Virus record (IMG/VR): IMGVR_UViG_3300021389_000080
Location: 1-33,938 of that record
Source of the DNA: a virus
Direction: 5' to 3' (one strand)
DNA length: 33,938 nucleotides
Under the pieces are notes generated by a model. The model ran no database searches. It was not told the origin of the DNA and saw only the letters and a list, made by a program, of their open reading frames with translations. Both the position numbers and the translations under genes were made by a program. The number at the start of each line of letters is the position of its first letter. Within the stretch, counting starts at the first letter, position 1. This document shows, piece by piece, positions 22,953 to 31,172 of this stretch.

Positions 22953-24452
22953 TCCTTCAAAATCTACATTTTTAATATCGTATTTGAACTTCTGTTCTCT
23001 GTAGATTCTTTGGCGTTCTTTAGCATGTCTTATTAAATAGTTATCCCAATCAGATGAACTTAGATCATCTACGAAATCAATAATATTTACACTATCTTTG
23101 GATTTATGCTGGCGTAATCCTCGACCGATTGATTGTCTAATTATTACTTCTGATTTAAACGATTCTGTAAAAAAGATATTGTGAATTTTTTTGATTGAGA
23201 TTCCTGTTGAGAAGGTACCATAAGAAGCAACGATAACAACTTCTTCACCTGCTTCCATTTTCTTTTTATGTTCTTCTCGTATATCTTTATCAATTCCACC
23301 GTCAACATAATAAACAGTTTTATCGCTGTCTCTGCGAAGTTTTTCATATATTTTTTTACCATGTTCAATCCTGTGGAAAAGGACCAAACTATTACCGCGT
23401 ACTCTGGAAATAATACTTGTAATAAAGTTAAGCCTGCCTGGTGAATTAATGACATAGTTTTGTTCAAATTTAAAAACATCTTTACTTTCATATCTATTTT
23501 GTGACATTTCTCTAAATGCATCCTTTGTAGATTGAGGAGCATAATCCATTTTAATTATTTTTACTTTACAACCAGCAATGTGTCCTTCATTTTGCAAGTA
23601 ATTTGCACTTATTTCAGTAATAAGAGGTCCAGTGTATGCCATTAATGTCAATCTATCTAAAGTACCTTCTTTTGGTATAGTACCCGATAATCCGTATTTG
23701 TAATCTGCATTAACACATTTTTGAAGGATAGTTTTAATAGACGCTGATTTTGCCTTATGTGTTTCATCCACAATTATAGCATCAAATTCACTAAAATAAG
23801 ATTTATCTTTTTTAACTAGAGACTGATAAGTTCCTACGACTACATTTCTTCCCGGTCTTATTTTTTGACCAGAATATATCTGTTGTACTTTTATGTCTAC
23901 TGCATTTCTATAGTTATAATCTAAAAAATCTTCACTTGCTTGTACCACTAAAGAAACATTAGGAACTATAAATAAGATTTTTTTAGCCTTTTCATGTTCT
24001 AATAAATAAGCAACTGTTAAAAACGAAATTAATGTTTTACCAGCTGAAGTTGCTAATTCACTTAGACATCTTTTAAATTTTAAAATATTAAAAGCTGCTT
24101 CTATTTGATAATCTCTTGGTGTTATTTCTGATTTTTCGAAAAAATCTAACGCCCATTGAGTAAACTTTTCTTGATTTATGTTGGTATCAAATATGTCTGT
24201 AATACCATTTAACTTAAATTCAAATTTATATTCTTTACATATGCCCATGACTTCTCGCCATAAACCCGAAGGAATCCATTTATCATCCTTAATATACGAA
24301 ACATAACCGTCCCATAAACCCTTTTTGACCAAAGGGTTAAAACGCCAAGACTCAATTCTTCTATTTAAAGAAATATTAAGTTGTTCCAATTCTAATTCAG
24401 TTGCTGCATCAATGCGTAACAACTGTTTATTTTCAGTTAACGTAAGCTCCAC
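22944..24452 (-). CDS. uvsW: UvsW-like superfamily 2 helicase
   Basis: ATP-driven helicase that unwinds R-loops and branched DNA and helps the switch from origin-driven to recombination-driven replication in T4. The motifs are complete: Q-motif region TPRDYQIEAA (about 111-120), motif I ATSAGKT (K139), motif II VDETH (228-232), motif III GLSGTIP (254-260) and motif VI RQSIGRGLRQH (about 439-449). Length 502 matches T4 UvsW, including the N-terminal nucleic-acid-binding part. The reading frame opens with GTG (24450-24452); no in-frame ATG is available upstream before a stop. It follows uvsY by 25 nt, the same pairing as in T4. Confidence 0.95.
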   Translation of the reverse strand: MELTLTENKQLLRIDAATELELEQLNISLNRRIESWRFNPLVKKGLWDGYVSYIKDDKWIPSGLWREVMGICKEYKFEFKLNGITDIFDTNINQEKFTQWALDFFEKSEITPRDYQIEAAFNILKFKRCLSELATSAGKTLISFLTVAYLLEHEKAKKILFIVPNVSLVVQASEDFLDYNYRNAVDIKVQQIYSGQKIRPGRNVVVGTYQSLVKKDKSYFSEFDAIIVDETHKAKSASIKTILQKCVNADYKYGLSGTIPKEGTLDRLTLMAYTGPLITEISANYLQNEGHIAGCKVKIIKMDYAPQSTKDAFREMSQNRYESKDVFKFEQNYVINSPGRLNFITSIISRVRGNSLVLFHRIEHGKKIYEKLRRDSDKTVYYVDGGIDKDIREEHKKKMEAGEEVVIVASYGTFSTGISIKKIHNIFFTESFKSEVIIRQSIGRGLRQHKSKDSVNIIDFVDDLSSSDWDNYLIRHAKERQRIYREQKFKYDIKNVDFEGDI

Positions 24453-24477
24453 ATTGTTAGAGCATTTTTATTTGTCG

Positions 24478-24900
24478 TTATAGATCTTTTAATGCAAGTC
24501 TATTACGAATGGCAAAGCCCATGTTATCTAGGGTTTTTACCGAATCTCTAAAGAATTCTACTTGATTTTCTAAATGAGATAATATCATGTTTTCATCAGC
24601 TAGATCAGTTTCAATAAACTTCTCTTTTTGTTTTTCTCCTAACTTATAATCATATTCATAATATCTAATATAAGCTTCTCTATATCTAACTGCTACTTTA
24701 TTTTTCTGTTCTTTTACTTTCATATTTAAATAAGACATCTGCTCAACGAGAGATTGTCTAGAAGATAATACTTCAGCAATAGTTTCCTCCATGGTGTTTA
24801 AATTTCTTAAACTTTGTGCTAATCCTTTAATGTTATTAGTCCACTCTGTTCTTTGGCCGCTTAATTTGCGGTCCAATGCTAAAATATTTTCTTTACTCAT
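24478..24900 (-). CDS. uvsY: UvsY-like recombination mediator
   Basis: UvsY loads UvsX onto gp32-coated single-stranded DNA. This 140-residue protein has the T4 length (137) and its C-terminal half aligns by eye: KVAVRYREAYIRYYEYDY for the T4 KKVALKARLDYYSG region, an acidic DLADENMILSHLE for the SADKDVLKVD region, and LDNMGFAIRNRLALKDL for IKSRGFAIKHIQDMRAFE. The N-terminal half diverges and looks coiled coil. Its place between primase and UvsW supports the call, since uvsW and uvsY are neighbours in T4. The ATG is 1 nt beyond the stop of the 73-aa gene. Confidence 0.82.
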   Translation of the reverse strand: MSKENILALDRKLSGQRTEWTNNIKGLAQSLRNLNTMEETIAEVLSSRQSLVEQMSYLNMKVKEQKNKVAVRYREAYIRYYEYDYKLGEKQKEKFIETDLADENMILSHLENQVEFFRDSVKTLDNMGFAIRNRLALKDL

Positions 24901-24901
24901 A

Positions 24902-25123
24902 TTAAAATAATGATTTCTTATTGGGATTAGGCTTGATGAACTTAGACGTTATTTGTCTTTTCTTAAATTTAGGTTTTGGCATTTCAATGTCAGGTGACTC
25001 GATACTTAGATCCAATGGTTTGAAATCTAATAAAAGTTTCATACCTTTAAACCTATCACTGTCTTTTTGAAATTCTTCGAAGTTGTCTTCAACCATTATA
25101 CTAATATCTTCTATACGTACCAT
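24902..25123 (-). CDS. Hypothetical protein between primase and UvsY (73 aa)
   Basis: A 73-residue protein with an acidic N-terminal half (EDNFEEFQKDSDRFKG) and a basic, Pro/Lys-rich C-terminal half (MPKPKFKKRQITSKFIKPNP). The bipolar composition suggests an extended adaptor that touches both a protein and DNA. No family is recognised. The start overlaps the primase gene by 13 nt, and the stop is 1 nt before uvsY, so translation is probably coupled. A role at the primase or UvsX-loading step is a positional guess. Confidence 0.75.
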   Translation of the reverse strand: MVRIEDISIMVEDNFEEFQKDSDRFKGMKLLLDFKPLDLSIESPDIEMPKPKFKKRQITSKFIKPNPNKKSLF

Positions 25124-26187
25124 AGATCTAATTGACTAGAGGTGAAATATTGATCGATCTTTTTATGAGCATCGATTTTAAGCTCAAAACATTTCAATAT
25201 CAAGTCGTTCAGATCTTTAATATTATATGTATCTAACCCATTTTCTTTAAGAAATTTGGACCACATAAAGACGGGTCGACCCTTTTTAAGCTTCTCGGCC
25301 ATTTTCTTTTTACCGGTTGTATCGTTATCAAACATATATCTAACTGTTGGAATTTCATCAAAGTCATCAGTTGATCTGCCTGCAGTTGCAAGGGCGAGGG
25401 AATTTGCCATAAATTTAGCATCTAATGGGCCTTCGAATATAGTAATAGGCCTTTGAAAATTTAATTGCATAATTCCAAATAGTGTTGATACTTTAGTAAG
25501 GGACGTTAGTTCTTCATTGGATAATTCTAAAGGTTGTCCCATCTCTTCATACAATTTTGGTAAATCGTACGTTAGATACCTTTGTCCATAACCCTTCATT
25601 CTACGTGTCTGTGCACCTATAATTTTATTATCTGCACCAAAATTAAGAATCCAAAGTCTATGCTCTTTTTCAGAATACAGGAAATCATCTACTCTATTGT
25701 GTAGTAGTCTATCTTTTAATTGAAACCAAATCCAATCGCCCGGTTCTATTACCTTTGCCTTAAATTTAGCTTTAAACGTATCTATATCAATTGATAATTC
25801 TTGAACCTTTCTTAATGCATCATGCTTCAGTACAGATTCTGAATTAACCTGTATCTTATTCTGTTTAATGTAATCTATAACCATAAATGAATCATCACTT
25901 GTGGCTAATTTAACTTCATGATCTTTTAAAAAAGAATATAAGTTAGTGTGATAACTACAATTATAACAGTGATACTGTAGAGTGTCCCAGAATATATTAC
26001 CTCGTTTTTTAGTATCGTCCGAGTGGGAATCACCACAATAGGGACATGCACAGGTTATTCGCCCATGCATGTCCTTTAGTAGCTTCTTATTAGGTTCAGG
26101 ATGTACTTGAGATACTACTTGTTTAAGTGCATATCTTATTTTATCCTTTAACTCTTCAGTAAGTTGTATATTAGATGTCGAGGTCAT
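25111..26187 (-). CDS. 61: DNA primase, T4 gp61-like
   Basis: Makes RNA primers for lagging-strand synthesis with the replicative helicase. The zinc ribbon is complete: CPYCGDSHS (C48, C51) and YHCYNCSYH (C74, C77). The Toprim catalytic domain has IFEGPLDAKF with E252 and MFDNDTTGKK with D287 and D289. The 358 residues are close to T4 gp61 (342). The start overlaps the gp32 gene by 17 nt. The partner helicase (gp41) is not in the window. Confidence 0.94.
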   Translation of the reverse strand: MTSTSNIQLTEELKDKIRYALKQVVSQVHPEPNKKLLKDMHGRITCACPYCGDSHSDDTKKRGNIFWDTLQYHCYNCSYHTNLYSFLKDHEVKLATSDDSFMVIDYIKQNKIQVNSESVLKHDALRKVQELSIDIDTFKAKFKAKVIEPGDWIWFQLKDRLLHNRVDDFLYSEKEHRLWILNFGADNKIIGAQTRRMKGYGQRYLTYDLPKLYEEMGQPLELSNEELTSLTKVSTLFGIMQLNFQRPITIFEGPLDAKFMANSLALATAGRSTDDFDEIPTVRYMFDNDTTGKKKMAEKLKKGRPVFMWSKFLKENGLDTYNIKDLNDLILKCFELKIDAHKKIDQYFTSSQLDLWYV

Positions 26188-27088
26188 TCAAGAAAGAATC
26201 TAGATCATCTTCTGATGATACGCTTGAAGTTGACTCTGTTGTTACTGGAGCTTCAGCTACAGCTGTTTGTGCAGATGTATTTGTAGCTTTTGCAGTTTTC
26301 TTAGTAGTCGTTGTAGTAACTTCTGCGATAGAATCACCTGGATTTAAGTACATTCTCAATACATCGTTTACGAATGATCGAGTGTCCTCGTCCCATGCTT
26401 GATAATCATACCCTTTCAATGAAGGTGCATTCTCTAATTCTTCTTTGATAGACGTCATAGTCTCTTTTGTTCTTTCTGCTGGAGCATCGCCCATAATGAT
26501 TGCAGATTGACTAGCAGAGAATTTAGACTTGTCGTAGTTATTGTATTCACCTTGACGTGTAATGATCAACTCAAAGTTCTTACCTTCAAAAAGGTCAAAT
26601 ACTTGTGTTGGTTCACCAAAGTCTGGTTTCAACTCAGCGTCAATTTTCTCTTTAATTTTGTAACCGAATTTGAATACTTTGTAAGTACCTTCTAATTCTG
26701 GGTTCTGTGGATCTTTAATGATCTTAATTAAAGAATAGTATTGTTGACGTCTTTTCAGTTTCTCTGAAGATTTACGATCTACAGCTGAATCTGATTTACG
26801 TAGTTTCCAAAATACGTCTGCGATTGGACACTTCTCACCGATAGTAGATGGACTATCAACTAGTTTACCATCACCACTTGAGTTTGTCAACCAGTGTACA
26901 TATTTTTGGATTAGGGAATTACGAGGGTTTTCTGGATTTGGTACAAAACGAATTAATGCTTTGTAAGTTCCGTCTTTACCGTCGTCTGCGGTTGGTTTGT
27001 ACACTTCGTTTGAAGCTGTACTTGTGGGTGCCTGATGCGTTTCTACGTCTTCTACACCCAAGTTAAAAATGTCAAATGAATCACTCAT
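26171..27088 (-). CDS. 32: Single-stranded DNA-binding protein, gp32-like
   Basis: Coats single-stranded DNA in replication and recombination and recruits UvsY and other partners. The core aligns with T4 gp32: YYSLIKIIKDPQNPELEG, then VFKFGYKIKEKIDAE and NYDKSKFSASQSAI. The C-terminus has the linker rich in Thr/Ser/Ala and the acidic tail SSEDDLDSFLNDLDI, the counterpart of the T4 DTDLDDLLNDL tail. The T4 zinc site (His plus three Cys) is not kept: only H65 and C87 remain where H-C-C-C would be, so the fold is probably held without zinc. Length 305 equals T4 (301). It has its own GAAAC-type promoter (27143-27172) and a long leader. Confidence 0.94.
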   Translation of the reverse strand: MSDSFDIFNLGVEDVETHQAPTSTASNEVYKPTADDGKDGTYKALIRFVPNPENPRNSLIQKYVHWLTNSSGDGKLVDSPSTIGEKCPIADVFWKLRKSDSAVDRKSSEKLKRRQQYYSLIKIIKDPQNPELEGTYKVFKFGYKIKEKIDAELKPDFGEPTQVFDLFEGKNFELIITRQGEYNNYDKSKFSASQSAIIMGDAPAERTKETMTSIKEELENAPSLKGYDYQAWDEDTRSFVNDVLRMYLNPGDSIAEVTTTTTKKTAKATNTSAQTAVAEAPVTTESTSSVSSEDDLDSFLNDLDI

Positions 27089-27142
27089 ACCTTTAAATTG
27101 TTTAATTTGTTAAATTTGTTTACCTTGAAATTACTTTCAGTT

Positions 27143-27172
27143 CTTATAAATGTATATTACAAAAGGTTTCAA
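27143..27172 (-). promoter_or_regulatory. Promoter for gp32/primase/UvsY/UvsW unit
   Basis: The minus strand reads TTGAAAC, 17 nt, TATAAG. The -35 overlaps the stop codon of the 58-aa gene. A leader of about 50 nt separates it from the gp32 ATG; T4 gp32 controls its own translation through its leader, and the A/T-rich unstructured leader here would suit that (inference). Confidence 0.75.
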
Positions 27173-27345
27173 ATATTTTGCATTGTAAGTATAGCACCTT
27201 CTGAATCTTGCCACCTGTTGCTCTCTAGTTTTTGTAAACCAGCTTTACGAAGTAAGTCTTCACGCTCTTGTGTCGTGATCTTTTGCTCTCGCACCATTAT
27301 AATGAGAGCTTTGTTCAGGTTCATGATTTCAGTAGTACACAACAT
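27169..27345 (-). CDS. Small protein of unknown function (58 aa)
   Basis: I read this short frame directly: MLCTTEIMNLNKALIIMVRE at the start, then QKITTQEREDLLRKAGLQKL and WQDSEGAILTMQNI at the end, with TGA as stop. It is mostly helical, with no recognised family; the DLLRKAGLQ-x-W segment could be a small helix-turn-helix-like unit, but that is weak. It has its own GAAAC-N17-TATAAT promoter (27383-27412) and lies directly before gp32, so it is probably made early. The next initiator Met (residue 8) could also be used. Confidence 0.65.
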   Translation of the reverse strand: MLCTTEIMNLNKALIIMVREQKITTQEREDLLRKAGLQKLESNRWQDSEGAILTMQNI

Positions 27346-27382
27346 AAAATTGACTAATATCTTAGCTTTTGTTAATATACTT

Positions 27383-27412
27383 ATTATATATCCACATTTA
27401 AATTTGTTTCAC
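27383..27412 (-). promoter_or_regulatory. Promoter for the 58-aa gene and gp32 unit
   Basis: The minus strand reads GTGAAAC, 17 nt, TATAAT, with the 58-aa start about 38 nt downstream. The -10 lies inside a GATATATAATA element (27382-27392), so early and late-like elements overlap here. The 155-nt gap (27346-27500) holds nothing else I can name beyond A/T runs. Confidence 0.75.
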
Positions 27413-27500
27413 CAGAGATTAAATTATTTTTTTTTAATTTAAAATGAAACAGTTTTATACAACTTGCATATAACAAATGTTAGTTAAGCCAGAAGATAGA

Positions 27501-28151
27501 TTAGGCTTGGAGGCTTGCAACGTATGCAACGAGAAAATAAGCGTCAACGAGATCGTCAAGGGGCTTCGGGATCTTTTTCCCAATTTCAAGGTCTTTAACT
27601 ATTTTCCACAAAGGGCTTTTAGCTAAGATTGGGTCTTCGTTCACATTTTTTTGAAAGGACTCAAACAACTGAAGCTTATTCATATTACCTTTACCAGCAA
27701 ATTTCTTAATAGTAGTTGGAGCCACAGTCAAGATGTCATCAGGATTTAAGGTCTTTAAGAGTTTGAGTTTTAGAATTGCAGCACCTGCTGCCATGTCTAT
27801 CATATTATTAGTTCCCATTTTAGAACCATAAGAAGTTCCTTCAAATGAAACAATAAACCCATCACCATCGTATGAGTTTTGTAAGACAAGATTTATAATG
27901 TCGGCTGCCATTTTATCATAGCGCTTAACCTTTAAGAGTTCAGCACTTGAGAAAGCTTCATTATTAGTAAAATCAGGTTGATCAACCAAAGTAACATCCT
28001 CCAATAAGGATATTTCTTCTTGTAGTTTTTGTTCAGCCTTTGTTCCAGTTTTAGGTTTTATATAACTAATAAAATGATATTTCTTACCTTTATCATTATA
28101 TAAACATATACCTGGTGAATTTAGAGAAAAATCTACTGCGAGGTAATTCAT
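27501..28151 (-). CDS. RuvC-like Holliday junction resolvase
   Basis: RNase H-fold nuclease that would cut four-way junctions before packaging, replacing T4 endonuclease VII (gp49). The catalytic acids are in place: D7 in LAVDFSLNSPG, E104 in VSFEGTSYGS, and D199/D200/D203 in PLDDLVDAYFLVAY. The segment PTTIKKFAGKGNMNKLQLFE matches the RuvC stretch that leads to substrate contacts (lysine-rich with a G-x-x-x-K step). The 216 residues are slightly longer than bacterial RuvC (about 170). The ATG directly follows the stop of the glycine-zipper gene (no gap). Confidence 0.85.
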   Translation of the reverse strand: MNYLAVDFSLNSPGICLYNDKGKKYHFISYIKPKTGTKAEQKLQEEISLLEDVTLVDQPDFTNNEAFSSAELLKVKRYDKMAADIINLVLQNSYDGDGFIVSFEGTSYGSKMGTNNMIDMAAGAAILKLKLLKTLNPDDILTVAPTTIKKFAGKGNMNKLQLFESFQKNVNEDPILAKSPLWKIVKDLEIGKKIPKPLDDLVDAYFLVAYVASLQA

Positions 28152-28520
28152 TTATAGTTTTTTACCAAGACTAGCACCTAGAGCGGCACCTACAAGTCTC
28201 GAAGTTAATAGATCATAAAAGATACCCTTTTGAATACCTAAAACTTTTGCTACCATTTTACCAACTGATTTACCTAATGCAAATCCCGTTAAACCACCTA
28301 TAATAGAACCAAAGAAACCTTCATTTGTTATTTCTTCATTAAGTCTCTCTAGGTCGTATGTACCATCCTCTTTCATGTATTCCTTTTCGAATAATTCTAA
28401 AGCCTCATCTATTTTAGCTTCTAATTCAGGAGTCCATTCTTCTTGAAGACCTTCGTTAACAATTTTCATATCATTCTCAGTGATAGTGTTCTCGATTAAG
28501 TATTTATTAAATGTTTTCAT
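28152..28520 (-). CDS. Glycine-zipper protein with capsid-targeting-like leader (122 aa)
   Basis: Opens MKTFNKYLIENTITENDMKI, very close to the T4 leader MKTYQEFIAE. Possible prohead-protease sites are L-I-E, I-T-E, V-N-E (about residue 22) and T-N-E before GFFGS (about 67). The middle is acidic and helical. The last 55 residues form a glycine-zipper-like hydrophobic region (GSIIGGLTGFALGKSVG, then RLVGAALGASLGKKL), which could insert into a membrane. A leader that sends it into the capsid plus a membrane-active tail suggests a part in DNA entry, but this is inference. A late-like motif TGATATATAATA ends 1 nt before the ATG and may serve the next gene instead. Confidence 0.7.
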   Translation of the reverse strand: MKTFNKYLIENTITENDMKIVNEGLQEEWTPELEAKIDEALELFEKEYMKEDGTYDLERLNEEITNEGFFGSIIGGLTGFALGKSVGKMVAKVLGIQKGIFYDLLTSRLVGAALGASLGKKL

Positions 28521-28540
28521 GTATTATATATCAATTTATT

Positions 28541-29092
28541 TTATTCTACCTCTAATCTAAGATTTAATTTATTATAATAGAATGTAACCTCAAATGTATT
28601 AAAGGATGCAACGTTTTCCGCAAAGTTTAAATTTAACTCGTTAATAGAATTCATGATACAATCTGTAAATTCCATATATGCTACAGATGCACCTTCAGCA
28701 TCTAATATTCTTAAACTCAATGGATCTATATATGCCTGCTTAGTTGATCTAGCATAATACCACAAAAGAGTATCCATCATAATCCAATAATTAATAAAAC
28801 CATCCAACAATTGCATACTAACTGTAAATTCTCTATTAATTACATTTTGAATTGGCAATGCACCTCTGTGATATCTCTTAGTACCATCGTTATCTTCTTG
28901 TGATAATGGATCAAACGATACACCTGGTATATTAACACCTTGTATACTGTAATTAATAAAATCTACAGGTTCTGATAGTAAACTTCCCGGTATTTTATTT
29001 AAATATTTTTTATACTTATCTGCAACCTCTTTAGGTATAAATCCCCTAGGAAACCTAAAATCGAATGAATTATTTCTGCTATTTAATACCAT
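28541..29092 (-). CDS. Tail-tube-like structural protein
   Basis: A 183-residue protein with the beta-rich plan seen in T4 gp19/gp54-type tube proteins: FINYSIQGVNIPGVSFDPL near the start, a basic loop (GTKRYHRG), NREFTVSMQLLDGFINYWIM and a helix LLWYYARSTK in the middle, and SFNTFEVTFYYNKLNLRL at the C-terminus. The T4 tube protein has 163 residues. The call rests on size, strand pattern and position next to a large structural gene (2-nt gap); a baseplate tube-initiator role is equally possible. No enzyme motif is visible. Confidence 0.45.
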   Translation of the reverse strand: MVLNSRNNSFDFRFPRGFIPKEVADKYKKYLNKIPGSLLSEPVDFINYSIQGVNIPGVSFDPLSQEDNDGTKRYHRGALPIQNVINREFTVSMQLLDGFINYWIMMDTLLWYYARSTKQAYIDPLSLRILDAEGASVAYMEFTDCIMNSINELNLNFAENVASFNTFEVTFYYNKLNLRLEVE

Positions 29093-29094
29093 AA

Positions 29095-31158
29095 TTAGAT
29101 TTCAAATTTACCTGATAAAATCATATTTTCATCTATACCATTATTAACACTAATATAGAATGTATTGTTTTTCATACCCCTTATTGTGTTAGCATTTGCT
29201 TCACTTATTTTAAAGAGTACTTCACCTTCACCCATATTAATATCCTTATTGAATATATTATTAAATTTTAATTTTTGTTTACCATCTCCGAATGTCATGA
29301 TTACATTTTCTATATTAGTAAATGATATGAATTCTACATCATCTCCTTTTCTTTTAGCTATTACAAATTTATAATATGATGTGAATGGTGGAATTTTAAT
29401 GAGTAAATCACCTTCAGATTTAAAATCAGAAGTATCTACTTCACTAATATCTTGTCTTGTAATATCGTCAGTGTTAGATTCAAATACAATTTTTGACTTG
29501 GAAGCAATTACATTGTGTCTCTCTAAAAACGTAGGGACATACTTAGTACTTTTAGGCATGTTGTCAGTAAAAATACCATTTATTATTTTGTTAGATGCCA
29601 GTTGAGGTAATACATTGTATACTTCGGTTAATTGATTAGGAGAATTAATTTTTAGCTTATTTAATCTCTTACCATATTTAGCAGCTTGTTTAACTGTTAA
29701 ACTAGCCATTTTTACAATCTGTGTATTATCAGTTTGATTCCATATTCTCATTATAACATCAATAGAAAAACTAGAAGCTGTACTACTATTCATAATAACA
29801 GGTCTAAACACTATAGGTGTGTTAAAGTCCTCATATTGTGTATATGAAGTTTGGAATGTTTTAATTTCAGATGCACCTATAGTTTCAAAAACATCTATGT
29901 CATACATTACTATAATATCGTCTGAAGTTGTGTTTATTTGATTTAATACATATGCTTCAAACGCACCTATAGAATTATCCTTTTCGCCGTATATTCTAAA
30001 ATAATCTCCATCATCAGCGTCTTCTACGACTACTGTAAAATCTTGAAATTCATCTTCTCTTGAAATTGTAAACTTATTTTCCTCACCTGTAATAAAATAA
30101 TCATATCCATTAAAGGTTTCTAATTGATCAATTAATTTAAACGTTAGTTCATAATTAGAAGAAGGATCTAAATCACTTGAACCTATTGTACCATCTCCAT
30201 AAAACCTATCATTAAATTCTTCATTTTGTTGAACCAATGTGGGTATTTTAAGATCTATGAATTTGCTATACAATGTTTCTCCTAAAATAAATGGCTTAGG
30301 ATTAGCATATTCATAATTACTAGTATTTAAATAAACAAGTTGAGTTAAATTATTTCTTACATTAGAAGATCTCTTCACCGCTATTTCAAATAAAAATCCT
30401 TCATAACCTCTGGCAGAAAAATTATAACCACTCCTAAAGTGTAATCTAATACTATCATATTTAATATAATTAATATTAGCAGTAGCTTCAGTTTGATAAT
30501 TTAAAAGATCTGTTTCATTACCACCAGTCCAACTTACATTATTATTAATGTAATTGAACATTTCATAATCACCCGTAGAATCATATCCTAATAAGGCATA
30601 TCTAGTACCGCTTGCATCTGATTGTACTGCATGATATCTACCTATAGTTTGATTAATATCATTACCAGTATTTTCATCTGGATTTGCAAATAATGGATTT
30701 GCTCTAGTGTCTATTATAATTTTACCACCTATTAAATCTCCGCACGTGTATTCAATTGTGCCAGTTTGATTAGGCGTAAACTGACCAATCTTAGTAACAC
30801 TTGAATAAGAATAAATTCCTAAAGCACCACTAATTTGAAATAATTCTGGATTAGTTAATTCACTTAAATTAAACTTATAAGTTTTACCGCTCTGTAATAA
30901 AAGAGTTCTTGCAGCAAAGTTTTCTACAGATATGTAACCTGAATTTTCAGTAACATCAAAATTAACAACAGCACTTCCTAATTCATTTATTAAATGTCTT
31001 TTTGCAAATGGATTACCCTTAACTGTGTCTAAGAATTTTACCTCGCTACCATTGTCATCCACTTCTATTTGGTATTTAGAAGGATTTGATTGGTCGTGGT
31101 AAATAAATTCTAAAAGAATATCAGAATCTAAGTAAAAATATCTAGATGATTGTGCCAT
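29095..31158 (-). CDS. Large beta-rich virion protein, probable baseplate or tail component (687 aa)
   Basis: No signal peptide, no membrane segment and no catalytic motif. It is rich in Asn, Asp, Ser, Thr and aromatic residues and in alternating strands throughout (TIEYTCGDLIGGKIIIDT, then DYFRIYGEKDNSIGAFEAYV), typical of phage baseplate and fibre proteins. The C-terminal part (about 560-687) contains FTSYYKFVIAKRKGDD and MTFGDGKQKLKFNNIFNKD and may be a separate domain. It lies between a tube-like gene and a spanin-like gene. I do not recognise the family; the structural role is inferred from composition and neighbours. Confidence 0.6.
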   Translation of the reverse strand: MAQSSRYFYLDSDILLEFIYHDQSNPSKYQIEVDDNGSEVKFLDTVKGNPFAKRHLINELGSAVVNFDVTENSGYISVENFAARTLLLQSGKTYKFNLSELTNPELFQISGALGIYSYSSVTKIGQFTPNQTGTIEYTCGDLIGGKIIIDTRANPLFANPDENTGNDINQTIGRYHAVQSDASGTRYALLGYDSTGDYEMFNYINNNVSWTGGNETDLLNYQTEATANINYIKYDSIRLHFRSGYNFSARGYEGFLFEIAVKRSSNVRNNLTQLVYLNTSNYEYANPKPFILGETLYSKFIDLKIPTLVQQNEEFNDRFYGDGTIGSSDLDPSSNYELTFKLIDQLETFNGYDYFITGEENKFTISREDEFQDFTVVVEDADDGDYFRIYGEKDNSIGAFEAYVLNQINTTSDDIIVMYDIDVFETIGASEIKTFQTSYTQYEDFNTPIVFRPVIMNSSTASSFSIDVIMRIWNQTDNTQIVKMASLTVKQAAKYGKRLNKLKINSPNQLTEVYNVLPQLASNKIINGIFTDNMPKSTKYVPTFLERHNVIASKSKIVFESNTDDITRQDISEVDTSDFKSEGDLLIKIPPFTSYYKFVIAKRKGDDVEFISFTNIENVIMTFGDGKQKLKFNNIFNKDINMGEGEVLFKISEANANTIRGMKNNTFYISVNNGIDENMILSGKFEI

Positions 31159-31172
31159 TGTTTATATTAATT

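Noticed and set aside
23144-23542. Minus-strand frame of 132 codons inside uvsW
   Set aside because: It lies wholly within the uvsW helicase in another frame and spans its conserved motifs; a shadow of the real gene.
27098-27442. Plus-strand open frame of 114 codons over the gap before gp32
   Set aside because: It runs antisense across the 58-aa gene and two promoter sites, has low-complexity composition, and would be the only plus-strand gene.
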